Positions 1 to 9,459 of a stretch of 21,187 bases of DNA are shown here, one piece after another. The stretch covers positions 1-21,187 of the forward strand of contig JNEM01014495.1 of NCBI GenBank assembly GCA_000697335.1. The letters are read 5' to 3'. A program made the position numbers and the translations under genes. This DNA comes from Conidiobolus incongruus B7586. Taxonomy: Eukaryota; Entomophthoromycota; Entomophthoromycetes; Entomophthorales; Conidiobolaceae. Within the stretch, counting starts at the first letter, position 1. Every line of letters begins with the position of its first letter. The notes beneath the pieces were generated by a model. That model ran no database searches. It saw only the letters and a program-made list of their open reading frames with translations, and was not told where the DNA came from.

Positions 1-74
1 ATTATATATAATAATTTTTAATTAGTATTTTAATCATAATTTATATCTATCTTTTATTTTATACTATAAATTCA

Positions 75-99
<25 letters not shown>
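75..99. repeat. (AT)n microsatellite
   Basis: Uninterrupted AT dinucleotide tract of about 12 units. Similar tracts occur at 571-594 and 20489-20507. Confidence 0.9.
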
Positions 100-105
<6 letters not shown>

Positions 106-570
106 GCTATAAATAATTCTTTATTTAAACATAATAAAGAAAAACTATTATATTTAATATAAATTTTAGATTACAATATATATAAATATAATTGTTTTAT
201 ATAATTAAAAAAATATTCTTATCAAAATAATATCAATAGAAAAATAAATTTTTTGGTTTATAAAATATTAAATTTTAGCTTTTAATAAAAATCTATTTTT
301 TAATTTTTAGAAGTTAAATAAATAAATAATAAAAATTACTGATTATAATAGAGAACATTAATTTTATATTATATATTAATTTGATTTGATAAAGGTTAAA
401 ATTTAAATAATTATTTATTTATAAAAAATTAAGTTCCAAATATTATTTATACAAAAATCTCAAAATATATATATCTTTTTATATTAACAAAATAATTCTA
501 AAATAACAAGATTATATTACTTATACCAACTCTTTTTAAAATAATTATAACTCAGATTATATAAATATGG

Positions 571-594
571 ATATATATATATATATATATATAT
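571..594. repeat. (AT)n microsatellite
   Basis: Uninterrupted AT dinucleotide tract of 12 units in the AT-rich left flank. Confidence 0.9.
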
Positions 595-1338
595 TGATAA
601 AATAAATTAAAAAAAATTTAAAGTTATCAAATTGTCAAATTGATAATCATATAATAACCTTATAAATACTTTATTTTAATTTTGATAATTCCAATATTGG
701 AGAATTTCAAATTTATATTTGAGTTAATATTAAATTACTTAGTTTGTTAATCCAAGTACAAATATATCTTTTAGTGTTATATTTGAATACTTAATATTTA
801 TTTGATGTTAAGGTTTAAAAAATTTGAACATCTATGTAATTATAAAGTTTAATGGTTTGCTAATTTATTATGTATAAATTTACTATTTGATAATGATTAT
901 GTTAAGTATACTGAAAAAATAATAATGCCTGGATTTAATATTTGAAAAATTTTTATTTTGTATTTTGAAATTATGTAATCAAAATCATAACCAGAATTTT
1001 ATAATTGTGCTATTAGAAGTTTTATTCTTATTTGAAACTAAACAATTTTTAATGAATTGATTATTGTGTGAACTAATTTGTATACCTAAAATTTAGATAT
1101 AAGCTGTATAAAAAATTTATAGAATTAATAATATACTATTATCATATTTCATTTTGATTAATATTTTATAAAAGTTTATTATTAGGTTTAATATAAGATT
1201 TTACAGTGATAAATGAATGATTAAATAAAAATATTCCCACAATTTGAGATTATATTAGAGATGTTTATATACTAAAATAAGTAGCGAGTAACTAATAAAT
1301 TCAATTATAACTAATTTTTTAACAGATAGCCATTCAAA

Positions 1339-1638
1339 ATGTTTAAAAACCCCATTCTGTTGAATTCATCAAATACTGCCAAACAATATTTCAAGGTTAC
1401 TTTAAAGAGATCAACCATCGGTTTACATCCCAGAACTAGAGATGCGGCCAAATTTATTGGATTGAACAAAGTTGGCAGAACCGTATTTTTAGAAACTAAC
1501 CAAAAGAATGTCGGTGCTATTTTCAGAATTAAAGAATTGGTTAAAGTTGAATTAACTCAAGACAAATCTTTACCCAACCGCTCCCCTGCTAAAGGTTATG
1601 AAATTTTAAGCTCAAGAAATCCTCAACCTAATTTATAG
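1339..1638 (+). CDS. Mitochondrial large-subunit ribosomal protein uL30m (yeast Mrpl33 type)
   Basis: A 99-residue intronless protein, a component of the mitochondrial large ribosomal subunit. Residues from about 16 carry the ferredoxin-like uL30 fold signature: FKVTLKRSTIGLHP, then a GLNKVGRTVF segment, then IKELVKVEL near residue 70. This matches the short yeast Mrpl33 type better than the longer animal MRPL30. The first 15 residues are polar and basic without acids, consistent with a short import signal. The C-terminal GYEILSSRNP resembles the family tail. The start is the first ATG in frame and sits just after a possible 3' splice site at 1324-1325. The gene converges with the Vps45 gene, with about 320 nt between stop codons. 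The family call is firm; the mitochondrial location rests on the family match. Confidence 0.88.
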   Translation: MFKNPILLNSSNTAKQYFKVTLKRSTIGLHPRTRDAAKFIGLNKVGRTVFLETNQKNVGAIFRIKELVKVELTQDKSLPNRSPAKGYEILSSRNPQPNL

Positions 1639-1960
1639 ATAGAGCATAATTAAATAGTATTAGTTCATATTCATTATAATATATAAATTATTTAATTTTT
1701 ACTAACTATAATATTTAATTAGTATTTAATATTTTTATCACATTGGGATTAAGGCGATATATATTCTTTTCATAATCATCATTATCAATCAAACTTAATA
1801 GAGATTTTGGAAAATAGATTTAAAATAGTTTGAGCACAAAAATTTTAAATTATATAAATATTATATAGTTTTTATTCAACTAAATCAAAAATAAAATTAA
1901 TGATTAGATCCTATTGATTGAATATGTTTCAAAAATCTATAATAAAATTATTAGAAATAA
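1639..1960. other. Convergent intergenic spacer
   Basis: About 320 nt between two convergent stop codons. It must hold the 3' ends of both transcripts. I see no gene in it. Confidence 0.6.
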
Positions 1961-4114
1961 TTAATTTTCGATAATGATAAATGCATACCCATCAGAATTA
2001 ATAATATTAGTTCCTCCTAAAACAATACGAATACCGGGATTGTTTTCTTTAAATTGGTGAATAGTTCTTGCTTCTGCATAAGTACATCCTCCAACTATGA
2101 ATACAATAATATCAGAAGGACTATAAAATCCATTAATAAGCAATCGTTTTGATATATTTTAATATTTAATATTACTTATTTAAACGAGAATTTTGTGTAG
2201 AATTAGTAGTTCTATTATTTGCAAAAGGATAATTGGATTCCTTTAATTTTCCTTTAATAGCACTCTCTAATAGTTCATTCAAATATGGTGTATGTTGAGT
2301 GTAAACATTTTCAACACCCTATTTATCAAATATTGATGAATTTATCTTTATCATAATATTATTAAATATAAATATATACCTTTAAACCCTTAAAAACATT
2401 TTTACCCCAATTAAAGGTAGTTTCGTTTCCAAATAAATCGTTTTGTCTGCTCTCGAAACCACAGTATTTTAATACTTTATATACTAAATTAACTTCACTT
2501 TCAGATAATCCTTGCTTCTTCAAAGCATTGATTAATTGTTTAGTTGAATTATTACTGTGCTTTTCATATTTGATACTATAGAGGATAGTGCACTTCAATT
2601 TGTTGATAGACTTCACTCTGGAATCTTCAATTAAAGACATTAACGCCTATACGACTGATTATTAATATTGATATATTAAAAATATCCGAGTGATAAACCA
2701 CCTTCAAATCAGAGTTATGACTATCGTTACAAGCTAAACTTTGTTCCAATTGACTTACTTCCAATAGTTTATTAGTTTCAATCAAACGACTTAATTCGCC
2801 CACCAGATTAACGTGCTTAGTAACATTCCCACTTAACTTTCTGAATTCAGGATACTCTTCAACAAAACGTTTCATATCTTTAATCGATTCGATATTCATA
2901 TTGCCCTTGGTTTTCTGTTGATATTCATCAACGTAGGATTTAATATTGGCTCCCAAGTCACCAAAATTTAAGTACATGTTCTTTTTATAAAATGGATCTT
3001 GATCGATATTTAACACGATTTCCTATTTTTTAAAAAAAATTATTCAAATTGTTAATGGGAATTATGAAAATAGATTTACATGTAAATCTTTAGGTTGATC
3101 AGCACATTTTGACATATCTACTCTACCATTATTAATGGTCAAAAGCTCGTGAATCATAGCCTGGTAGGTCCATTGAGTTAATAGAGGTGTAACTGGATCT
3201 GATTTGCGATCTAAAATGAGCAATAGACAGGTGTCTTCAGTAGTCGGGAACTTGAATAGTAGATTTTCTTGCTCGATTTGATTCTATGAAAAAGAAATAA
3301 ATTAAATTATAATTAAAATAATAGCTCGTGACTACCTTTAATTCATAAGCTAAATCTTTGCACAATAAACTACTCTTTTCAAATCTGATCAAGGGCTTTT
3401 TCTTTAAACTCAAGCAAATAGAATTTAGACCCTCTAAACATCTTTGGAATGTTTTATTATTCCAATTTAATTGATTGGGATTAACATTATCTTGATAGAT
3501 TGGATATTTTAAAGGATTCAAATTTAAAGAAAATAAATCATTATTTACGCAGCAATAGTCTCCAAAAAATTCCTAATTAATCATTAAATAAAATAAAATA
3601 GAGTATAATTTAATTTAAAATTACTTGAACTTCCTTAATACTTTCCGAAATATCTATTTCTGCTAATTTTTCGATATAATGTTTGGGAATAATATTACTA
3701 AAAACTATTAAAAATATATAAAATAAATATAATTAATATAATCAAAAAAATATATTTAATTTTACTTAAATAATATTCACCGAATCTTCTAAGTTTGATT
3801 TCTTCTAATAAACTTTGAAAACTTTCATTACATGGTCTTAAGAAACAGATACACTTTAAATGTCTCATCTTTTCCGTTTCTTGACGGTCAATCCTATCAA
3901 CGAGATATACTTCTTTGGTCAATAGATGAGATTGAGTGACTGATGACGATACTATTGAAGTCTATTCAAACATATTAGTATGAAATCTTATTTTCAAAAT
4001 ATTGATAATTATGAATATTATTACAGTTTCATTATCTAATAATAGCACTTTCATTCCGTTGACATTATCGATCATTTTATCGATATAATTCCTAATCGTT
4101 AATATGACATCCAT
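1961..4114 (-). CDS. VPS45: Vps45, Sec1/Munc18-family vesicle fusion regulator
   Basis: Peripheral membrane SM protein that binds the Tlg2/syntaxin-16 class of SNAREs and drives Golgi-endosome-vacuole transport. Nine exons read on the minus strand: 4114-4025, 3961-3766, 3704-3625, 3572-3336, 3283-3080, 3022-2702, 2646-2380, 2318-2176 and 2120-1961. Together they give about 565 residues, close to the 570-577 usual for Vps45. Diagnostic motifs are KVLLLDNET near residue 22, RRFGEYYL followed by [16 protein letters not shown] around 90-110, [15 protein letters not shown] around 221-236, [11 protein letters not shown] in exon 6, [14 protein letters not shown] across the exon 7/8 joint, and [15 protein letters not shown] then RIVLGGT near the C-terminus. 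All introns are GT-AG and 52-63 nt long; the first contains TACTAAT 12 nt before its acceptor. The exon 6 donor is uncertain (GTGGTT at 2701, or GTTTAT three bases later); both keep the frame and differ by one residue. The gene looks intact. Confidence 0.93.
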
Positions 4115-4889
4115 TTTTTATAGACGATTTGATACTTTGGTTATTCAGCTATTAATATTCAAATAAATTTATTTTGATGACTGTTGATTTAATTAATACT
4201 AGTTAATCAAAATTGTGGGATCGATAAAACAGAAAATTTAAATAGATTTTTGAAAATTTACATATATTTAATGTAAAATGAGTTTGATATCAGAATGAAA
4301 CGATGGTTATTTCGCGAATCGGGAAATCGGGAAGTCTGCTCGCCATTCAACTTAAACCATCCTTCATTATTCCAAATATAATCCACACACTTCTGCCATG
4401 CAGAACTCTTATGCGATGTGAAATTCTAGACAACAATCACAATTAGCATTTCAACCCATTGTCGTAAGGATTGATAGCACTATAATATCACTACTGGGTA
4501 CATATTTACTTGGTGATCGTTTCGATCAGAGCTAAATCCTACATATTGACATTCTAATAAGCCCTTTAAAGTGTCTCGTTAGCCACATTTGGTCCATTTC
4601 ATTGAATCTACTTAATCCTTATTACAAGCTATTTTTCAGCAGACTTGCAATATTGTCAATAATCTAAAAATATGATTGGTTTGAATGTACGAAAGATATA
4701 TAAGTTAATATATATTATCTGATTTAAATTAATTTTACGAAATATATTTAGAAATTTATTTATGTATTTTATCAATAAAGTTCGACCACATATCGAATAA
4801 ATTGTGTAAGTAATACAATAATATCGATATATAATAAATTGACAGTAATTTATTAACTACAATGATAGATACATTAGTGAAAATAACAT
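4115..4889. other. Intergenic stretch with a less AT-rich coding-like island
   Basis: Separates the 5' end of the Vps45 gene from the 3' end of the FYRN gene. The part from about 4260 to 4680 is clearly richer in G and C than the other spacers and is described separately as a probable gene relic. A TTTCGCGAA palindrome-like site lies at about 4310-4318, roughly 200 nt before the Vps45 start. It resembles fungal cell-cycle (SBF/E2F-like) sites, but that is weak evidence alone. Confidence 0.5.
4275..4650 (-). pseudogene. Probable decayed coding segment, origin unknown
   Basis: On the minus strand this island has codon-like composition unlike the surrounding spacers. From about 4435 down to 4275 one frame stays open for about 55 codons, with aromatic-rich sequence such as AWQKCVDYIW and GWFKLNGEQ. 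The upstream part, around 4590 to 4450, gives protein-like runs such as LLECQYVGFSSDRNDHQV but is broken. No start codon, splice structure or family could be established. It could be a remnant of a mobile element, a dead host gene, or an exon of an unrecognised gene. I do not recognise it. Confidence 0.35.
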
Positions 4890-6265
4890 CTACTCAGAAT
4901 CAGAGTTATTCAATAATAAATTCAAATCTGAAGTACCCCTGCTAGGCTTCGATGTGGATTTGGTTTGAGGTGGGTCACTGTACTTGAGTGAAGATGTAAT
5001 ATACTGGTGTTGTTCAGAGTCGTCAGACTCAGCACCTGGCTCTTGTTTAACAGTATCTGGCTGATCTTGAGGAGTACCTTGATTGTAAGAATCAGGTAAG
5101 GGCGGCACAACATATCTTCTCTGAGGTACAGATCGCAATGGCATCACCTCGAATTCCTGCCAAACGTAGTTTTTACATTGATCAGCACCTGGTAAATCTT
5201 GGATCATTTTGGCAATGGTGGGATGTGCAAAGCCATAATAATCAGGTCCAGAAGCTGAGTTGGAGTGGTTCCTATTACGAATTTTATTACTCATTCTGAC
5301 TACAGCTGTCCAGGCACCAGTAGCGGTATTACCGATAATAGGATCATTAGGTCTATCATCTGCTTCAATTACGAATTTAGGACCTTCGGGACTTTCAGCT
5401 ATGCTAGCGGTGTAACATGCTTGTGCATCAGGATTAACTGTGCTATTATAATATCTTTGAATTTTATAACCAACTGGCCATATGTAACGATCGTTATGGT
5501 AATTAGGTGAATCAGTAATAACTTTTCCTAAGCTAAGAATAGTTAAAATACCAATTTGAACTGGTAAAATATAATTCCCTTTAGAATCTTTGGGTATTGG
5601 CTGAACTCTACGAACCTGAGTGATATCTCGTCTTGAGCGTTTAGCAGGTGCTGATGATTGCTCATTAGCTTGGGTTCTAGAATAATTACCTAAAAATTAT
5701 ATTATATTAGATATGAATATCAAATTATTATAATCTAAAACCAACTTTTGACATTTAGAGATACATTATTTGTATCAGAAATCGAGCTATCAGTATCTGA
5801 CTCTTCTGAAGTTCTATCATTATTTTCCATGTCATAAATTTCCTGTATGTAATTACTAAAATGAGACCAGTTAATTTTGAAAGAAATAAAGTAATGAGAG
5901 ATATGTTACTATTTCAATCTTTCCATTTGTTTCAAAGTTTTCTTGGCTTTAGAAATTTGATAAGCTACTTTTGCACTTGCCTATAATTAATGTGTTAAAA
6001 ATTTGGGAAACTTATGCCAAATAAATAGTCACACTTTAACGTTTTCTTTCACTTTAGCGGCTAATAGATTATAATCTTCAATTGGAATAGGACTATTTGA
6101 AGTTTCTATATCACTAGGTGGTGGACTTTCGACATCATTATATTGTGCATGGCTCGGTGGAGAGTATTGCTCATTGCGATATTCGTTTTCATCAGAGTAT
6201 TGGGAATTATTAGAATGATCATATTGGTTTCCGTTGTTGGAATAATGATGGTAATGTGATGACAT
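4890..6265 (-). CDS. TBRG1-like nuclear protein with FYRN and FYRC domains
   Basis: Likely a chromatin-associated protein related to transforming growth factor beta regulator 1. Exons as read: 6265-6035, 5980-5911, 5855-5746 and 5689-4890, about 403 residues. Order: a low-complexity N-terminus rich in H, N, Y, S and P (1-60); a predicted coiled coil (about 62-115); an acidic Ser-rich linker; a basic KRSRRD stretch; then RRVQPIPKDSKGNY. FYRN follows (ILTILSLGKVITDSPNYH, RYIWPVGYKIQRYY), then FYRC (CYTASIAESPEGPKF, TGAWTAVVR, GPDYYGFAHPTIAKMI, CKNYVWQEFEV), and a disordered acidic tail. Exon 2 carries a one-base frame problem: ASAKVAYQISKAKK and LKQMERLK are in different frames, separated by an AAA run at about 5938-5941, yet their heptad pattern is continuous. 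An alternative joint (6033 to 5946) keeps one frame by skipping the first half, giving about 392 residues. The exon 3 donor (GTTGGT) is unusual. Family call firm, N-terminal half tentative. Confidence 0.8.
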
Positions 6266-6757
6266 TATTAATATTTTATATCATAAATATTTTTTGTTTA
6301 TTTGAACTATATTTAATTTATTGGAATTTAATAATTTAGTTACCCTTTTTAATTCAGGTTAGTAATTTAATATACTTTGTTAACAGTTTATGGGATGGAG
6401 ATGAATTAATTTCTTGATTAATATATCAAAAACTCTTTGAAAGTAGTGGTGGTAGTAACATAAAGTTGAAGCTTGAGAACAGAGAATGATTATATTTGTT
6501 TTTATTTCCAAAATATTCGATTGTTATTATTTAGCAATAACAATAATGATAAAATGATGAATTTTAATTTTTTTGATGTTTATGTAATGTTTGAATATAT
6601 TTATTTTATTTTACACCAAAGTTGAAATGAAATAATTTTGAGTTAATACATACTTATAATGACAAATTAGCGAATTTAAATGAGACAAATGATTTATTCA
6701 AGCTTTAACAATTGTCGTCACTGGCTAATTAATGATTAATATGGTTAACCTTCCTAG
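6266..6757. other. Divergent intergenic region
   Basis: About 550 nt separate the start codon of the minus-strand FYRN gene from that of the plus-strand small gene at 6818. The stretch should therefore hold two divergent promoters. No gene seen. A TGACGAC-type motif reads on the minus strand at about 6714-6720, roughly 40 nt before the TATA box at 6758. Confidence 0.5.
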
Positions 6758-6766
6758 TATAAATAG
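6758..6766 (+). promoter_or_regulatory. TATA box of small gene 1
   Basis: TATAAATAG, 60 nt upstream of the ATG at 6818. The same motif stands 56 and 78 nt before the next two small genes. Confidence 0.65.
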
Positions 6767-6817
6767 TGTCAAGGTTGCTATTTTTTATTATTTTGTTTCT
6801 ATCTTTGTTATTCCAAC

Positions 6818-6991
6818 ATGTCAAATCCAACTATGGAAACTGAAATTTTTTATGCTACTACTGGTGAAAATATGGGTATTCCTGACATTCCTGGAAGGGA
6901 TAGTGAAAATTTGGAATCTCTCGTGCATAGTATGATGACGACTACAGGAAAGGATTTACCAATTGTTGACGACATTGCTGACGAAGTGTGA
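6818..6991 (+). CDS. Small acidic protein 1, N-terminal paralogue of the 90-aa protein at 8123
   Basis: A 57-residue intronless protein beginning MSNPTMETEIF and ending IVDDIADEV, stop TGA. Over its first 32 residues 16 are identical, without gaps, to the protein encoded at 8123. Shared blocks are MS-PT, F, TGEN, I--IP and ENL; further on TGK and IVDD align after a two-residue gap. It stops just after IVDD, where the longer paralogue continues into its CsbD-like segment. It has no signal peptide, membrane segment or cysteine. The start is fixed by the paralogue, the TATA box 60 nt upstream and the absence of an earlier in-frame ATG after the likely cap site. The first AATAAA lies 87 nt past the stop. 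Function unknown. The paralogy makes it a real gene or a recently shortened copy rather than a chance frame. Confidence 0.65.
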   Translation: MSNPTMETEIFYATTGENMGIPDIPGRDSENLESLVHSMMTTTGKDLPIVDDIADEV

Positions 6992-8066
6992 AAACTACTC
7001 GCTACAGTTGAAGCTCATTGCTCTTATTTAAAATATCTGAAAACAAAATTTTTCATAATGTGAAATATTGTATGCATAATAAAGCAGTCTTTGAATGATT
7101 AAATAACACCTTTAATCATCTTAAATGAAAATATTTCTAAATTTTGCAATTATATCAGTAACGAACGTATAATCTTCTAACAATTTATCTAAAACTATAT
7201 ATTAAAAATTGTATAAATTACATTTTAATATTTATTTACTACTATCTGATCATTTAATAAACTTTCAGTATTTTAATATTAAGTCATTGATCTAAAAAAT
7301 TTATCTGATTTTATCCTTGATATCTATTTTTTTATCTGAAAAATTTAACTTTTAGAATTATTCAAAAACATTATTTGTTTCTAAATATATATAATATTAC
7401 AAATTTTATTTAATTGAGATTTTAAATATTGACATATATCCTATATCATCCAAAGTGTATGATATTTATAAACTGGTATGGTGCATTTTAAATAATTGTC
7501 AAAACATTCCAAATTGATTTAGTTTATAAATTCATATTTCACATCATTTTTGATGAAGTTCATATATTAAACTCGTTATCTCTATATTGAAAATTGACTA
7601 TGGTGATAAGTCATAGCTTTGTAATATTTCAAAAATAATAAATTCAGTGACTATTTTGATTTAGTTCCAAATTTTATTTTCTTATGTATATTAACAAATA
7701 TAATCAATTTCAAAATATACTGATTAAAATATTTGAATTTATAATAATATGTAAAAATTTGTACTTATACCGAGTTTTCCAGTTAGTATTATGTAACTAG
7801 GAATAATCGATAAAGGCCTTTTCATTGATATAATTATTCAATTTGATCAATATCCTTATTATTGCATTACTTTTATCATTTGATTATTAAATAATTACTT
7901 AATAATTGCATTAATTGAATATTCTATACAGAAAAACTTCGAAATTGACTCTCATTATAATTTTCATAATGTGATGGCAAATATAGCCAAAATAAATTTA
8001 TGATTCATACTTAGGTCAAGTTGAAATAATGAATCATATCACAATTATGATGATTTAATCAGTTCG
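6992..8066. other. Spacer between small genes 1 and 2
   Basis: Holds the 3'UTR of small gene 1 (AATAAA at 7078-7083) and the promoter of small gene 2. No other gene, tRNA or clear repeat seen in this AT-rich stretch. Confidence 0.5.
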
Positions 8067-8076
8067 TATAAATAAT
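8067..8076 (+). promoter_or_regulatory. TATA box of small gene 2
   Basis: TATAAATAAT, 56 nt before the ATG at 8123. A CTCAGT initiator-like sequence lies about 28 nt downstream at 8095-8100, so transcription probably starts after the earlier in-frame ATG at 8078. Confidence 0.65.
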
Positions 8077-8122
8077 ATTGATGGATCTATTCCTCTCAGT
8101 AAATTTTCAATTGTCATTTAAT

Positions 8123-8395
8123 ATGTCTGATCCAACCAAAGGTACTGCTGATTTTCATAGATCGACTGGAGAGAATGCTGATATCCTCGAAATCCCTGAG
8201 CAGAATAGGGAAAACTTGAATACTGAAAAATCCAAGGGATCCACCGGAAAGGAATCTGGAATAGTCGATGATGTCGTGCCCCAAGGAGTGAAGGAAAAAT
8301 ATGACCAAACAAAGGGTTATATTAAAAGTCAAATTGGGGATGCGTTGGATAATCCCCATCTCAAAATTCAAGGTGAAGGTGAACAACGCACTTAA
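8123..8395 (+). CDS. Small hydrophilic protein 2 with CsbD/Hmp1-like C-terminus
   Basis: A 90-residue intronless hydrophilic protein. Residues 1-50 match the 57-aa protein encoded at 6818 (16 of the first 32 residues identical). Residues about 55-88, VKEKYDQTKGYIKSQIGDAL then LKIQGEGEQ, follow the CsbD-like pattern of K/Q-rich amphipathic helix, glycine, then L-x-x-x-G-x-x-x-Q. The pattern is known from bacterial stress proteins and fungal Hmp1-type cruciform-binding proteins. An in-frame ATG at 8078 would add 15 hydrophobic residues, but it lies between the TATA box and the expected cap site and is absent in the paralogue, so 8123 is preferred. First AATAAA is 84 nt past the stop. Likely a stress- or stage-induced protein; that role is inferred from family resemblance and promoter type only. 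Confidence 0.7.
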   Translation: MSDPTKGTADFHRSTGENADILEIPEQNRENLNTEKSKGSTGKESGIVDDVVPQGVKEKYDQTKGYIKSQIGDALDNPHLKIQGEGEQRT

Positions 8396-9138
8396 TTTAC
8401 TACTAAGTTTCAAATGCATATTTGGCTTATTGTTTGACAAACTGCTCATCATTGTTTTTACCAAGTTACCAATTGCACAATAAATAATATTTTTATTTAA
8501 CCCCCATTCTAGATACCTCTCAATACAAATATTGATATTAATTATCGAAAGTTGGTAGATAATTATCAAGCTATTTTTGATTTTATTGTTACATATGATA
8601 CCAATCTAGTGCCATTTAACATATGATTATATAATTTTGAAAATATTGAATCCACCTTTTAATATACTAATTTTTCGGAATATATTTGTTATATTGATTC
8701 TTGTCCTTTTTATTAAATACTCGATTACAATGGTTAATAGTATTGAAATTAACTTTTATTACAAATATAACTGGAAAAGTCATCTGATTTAATGAAAAAG
8801 GATATTAATTCAAGCGCTAATAATAAACAAGCTGTTTGATACTGAATTTGAGTTCCAATTAGGCAAAATAAAGCTCATTTTTATATATGCACGAAGTTTC
8901 AAATTTTAATGTAAAATTTAAAAAATTTTTCCAATTATTCAATAGTAGTAATTGAGCAAGCCCAGTTATCCACAAGTCAATTTATTTAAATTCTTCTTGA
9001 TAACGAATAAGGAAATTATTTATGGAATGTTTGATTAAAAAAATATCAATTTCATTCATATCACCATTTGAATAGAGAAAATACGTCATTGGTTTCATAT
9101 CTATGATTCAGATTAAACCATTTCCTACATCTCACAGG
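8396..9138. other. Spacer between small genes 2 and 3
   Basis: Contains AATAAA at 8479-8484 for small gene 2 and, near 9083-9089, a TACGTCA CRE-like half site about 52 nt before the next TATA box. No gene seen. Confidence 0.5.
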
Positions 9139-9147
9139 TATAAATAG
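9139..9147 (+). promoter_or_regulatory. TATA box of small gene 3
   Basis: TATAAATAG, 78 nt before the ATG at 9217, identical over nine bases to the box of small gene 1. Confidence 0.65.
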
Positions 9148-9216
9148 AGTAACTATATCTCAGTTTACCATTGTCAATTCATTGAACTACTAACCAAATT
9201 GTAAATTTTTGTAACT

Positions 9217-9459
9217 ATGGTTGATACCATTGAAGATATTATTTCACCTTTGAGAGATTGGAATACTGGACAAAAGTCCACAAATACATATAAAGAAAAA
9301 GAATATCCAAAAACTGAACCTATCGATGCTGGAGCGGTCAATTATGAACATTTCAAGGAACAACTACATTCTTTTTTTGAGCATATCGAGTTGAAGAATG
9401 AATATGATGAGCAAGATAAAGAGGGTACCTTCCGCTTAATTTGCTCTGAAATCATCTAA
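9217..9459 (+). CDS. Small acidic protein 3, possibly a divergent CsbD-like protein
   Basis: An 80-residue intronless, acidic and hydrophilic protein beginning MVDTIEDIISPLRDW. I do not recognise it with confidence. Its C-terminal part, HFKEQLHSFFEHIELK then NEYDEQDKEG, can be laid without gaps on YIKSQIGDALDNPHLK of the protein at 8123 (shared K, Q, L/I, F/L, E/D, H/N, LK). It also fits the CsbD pattern EL-x-x-E ... G. The N-terminal half shows no match to the other two small proteins. TATA box 78 nt upstream and first AATAAA 83 nt past the stop give it the same architecture as its neighbours. Intact frame, TAA stop. Family membership is tentative; its reality as a gene is supported mainly by the flanking signals and composition. 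Confidence 0.6.
   Translation: MVDTIEDIISPLRDWNTGQKSTNTYKEKEYPKTEPIDAGAVNYEHFKEQLHSFFEHIELKNEYDEQDKEGTFRLICSEII

Larger units (their letters stand above)
1..1338. other. AT-rich intergenic, no gene seen
   Basis: No open frame of useful length, tRNA fold or spliced coding signal was found. The stretch is dominated by A/T runs and includes two AT dinucleotide tracts. Just before the next gene, a pyrimidine-rich run followed by AG at 1324-1325 could be the acceptor of a 5'UTR intron of the uL30m gene, but I could not fix a donor. Confidence 0.6.

Noticed and set aside
5265-5510. Plus-strand 81-codon frame
   Set aside because: It is antisense to the conserved FYRN/FYRC region and has no family match.
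8078-8122. Upstream in-frame ATG of small gene 2
   Set aside because: It lies 11 nt from the TATA box, before any likely cap site, and the added residues have no counterpart in the paralogue.
8114-8569. 151-codon minus-strand frame over small gene 2
   Set aside because: It is antisense to the 90-aa gene, which has a paralogue, a TATA box and a poly(A) signal. The antisense protein has no family signal and no upstream promoter elements.
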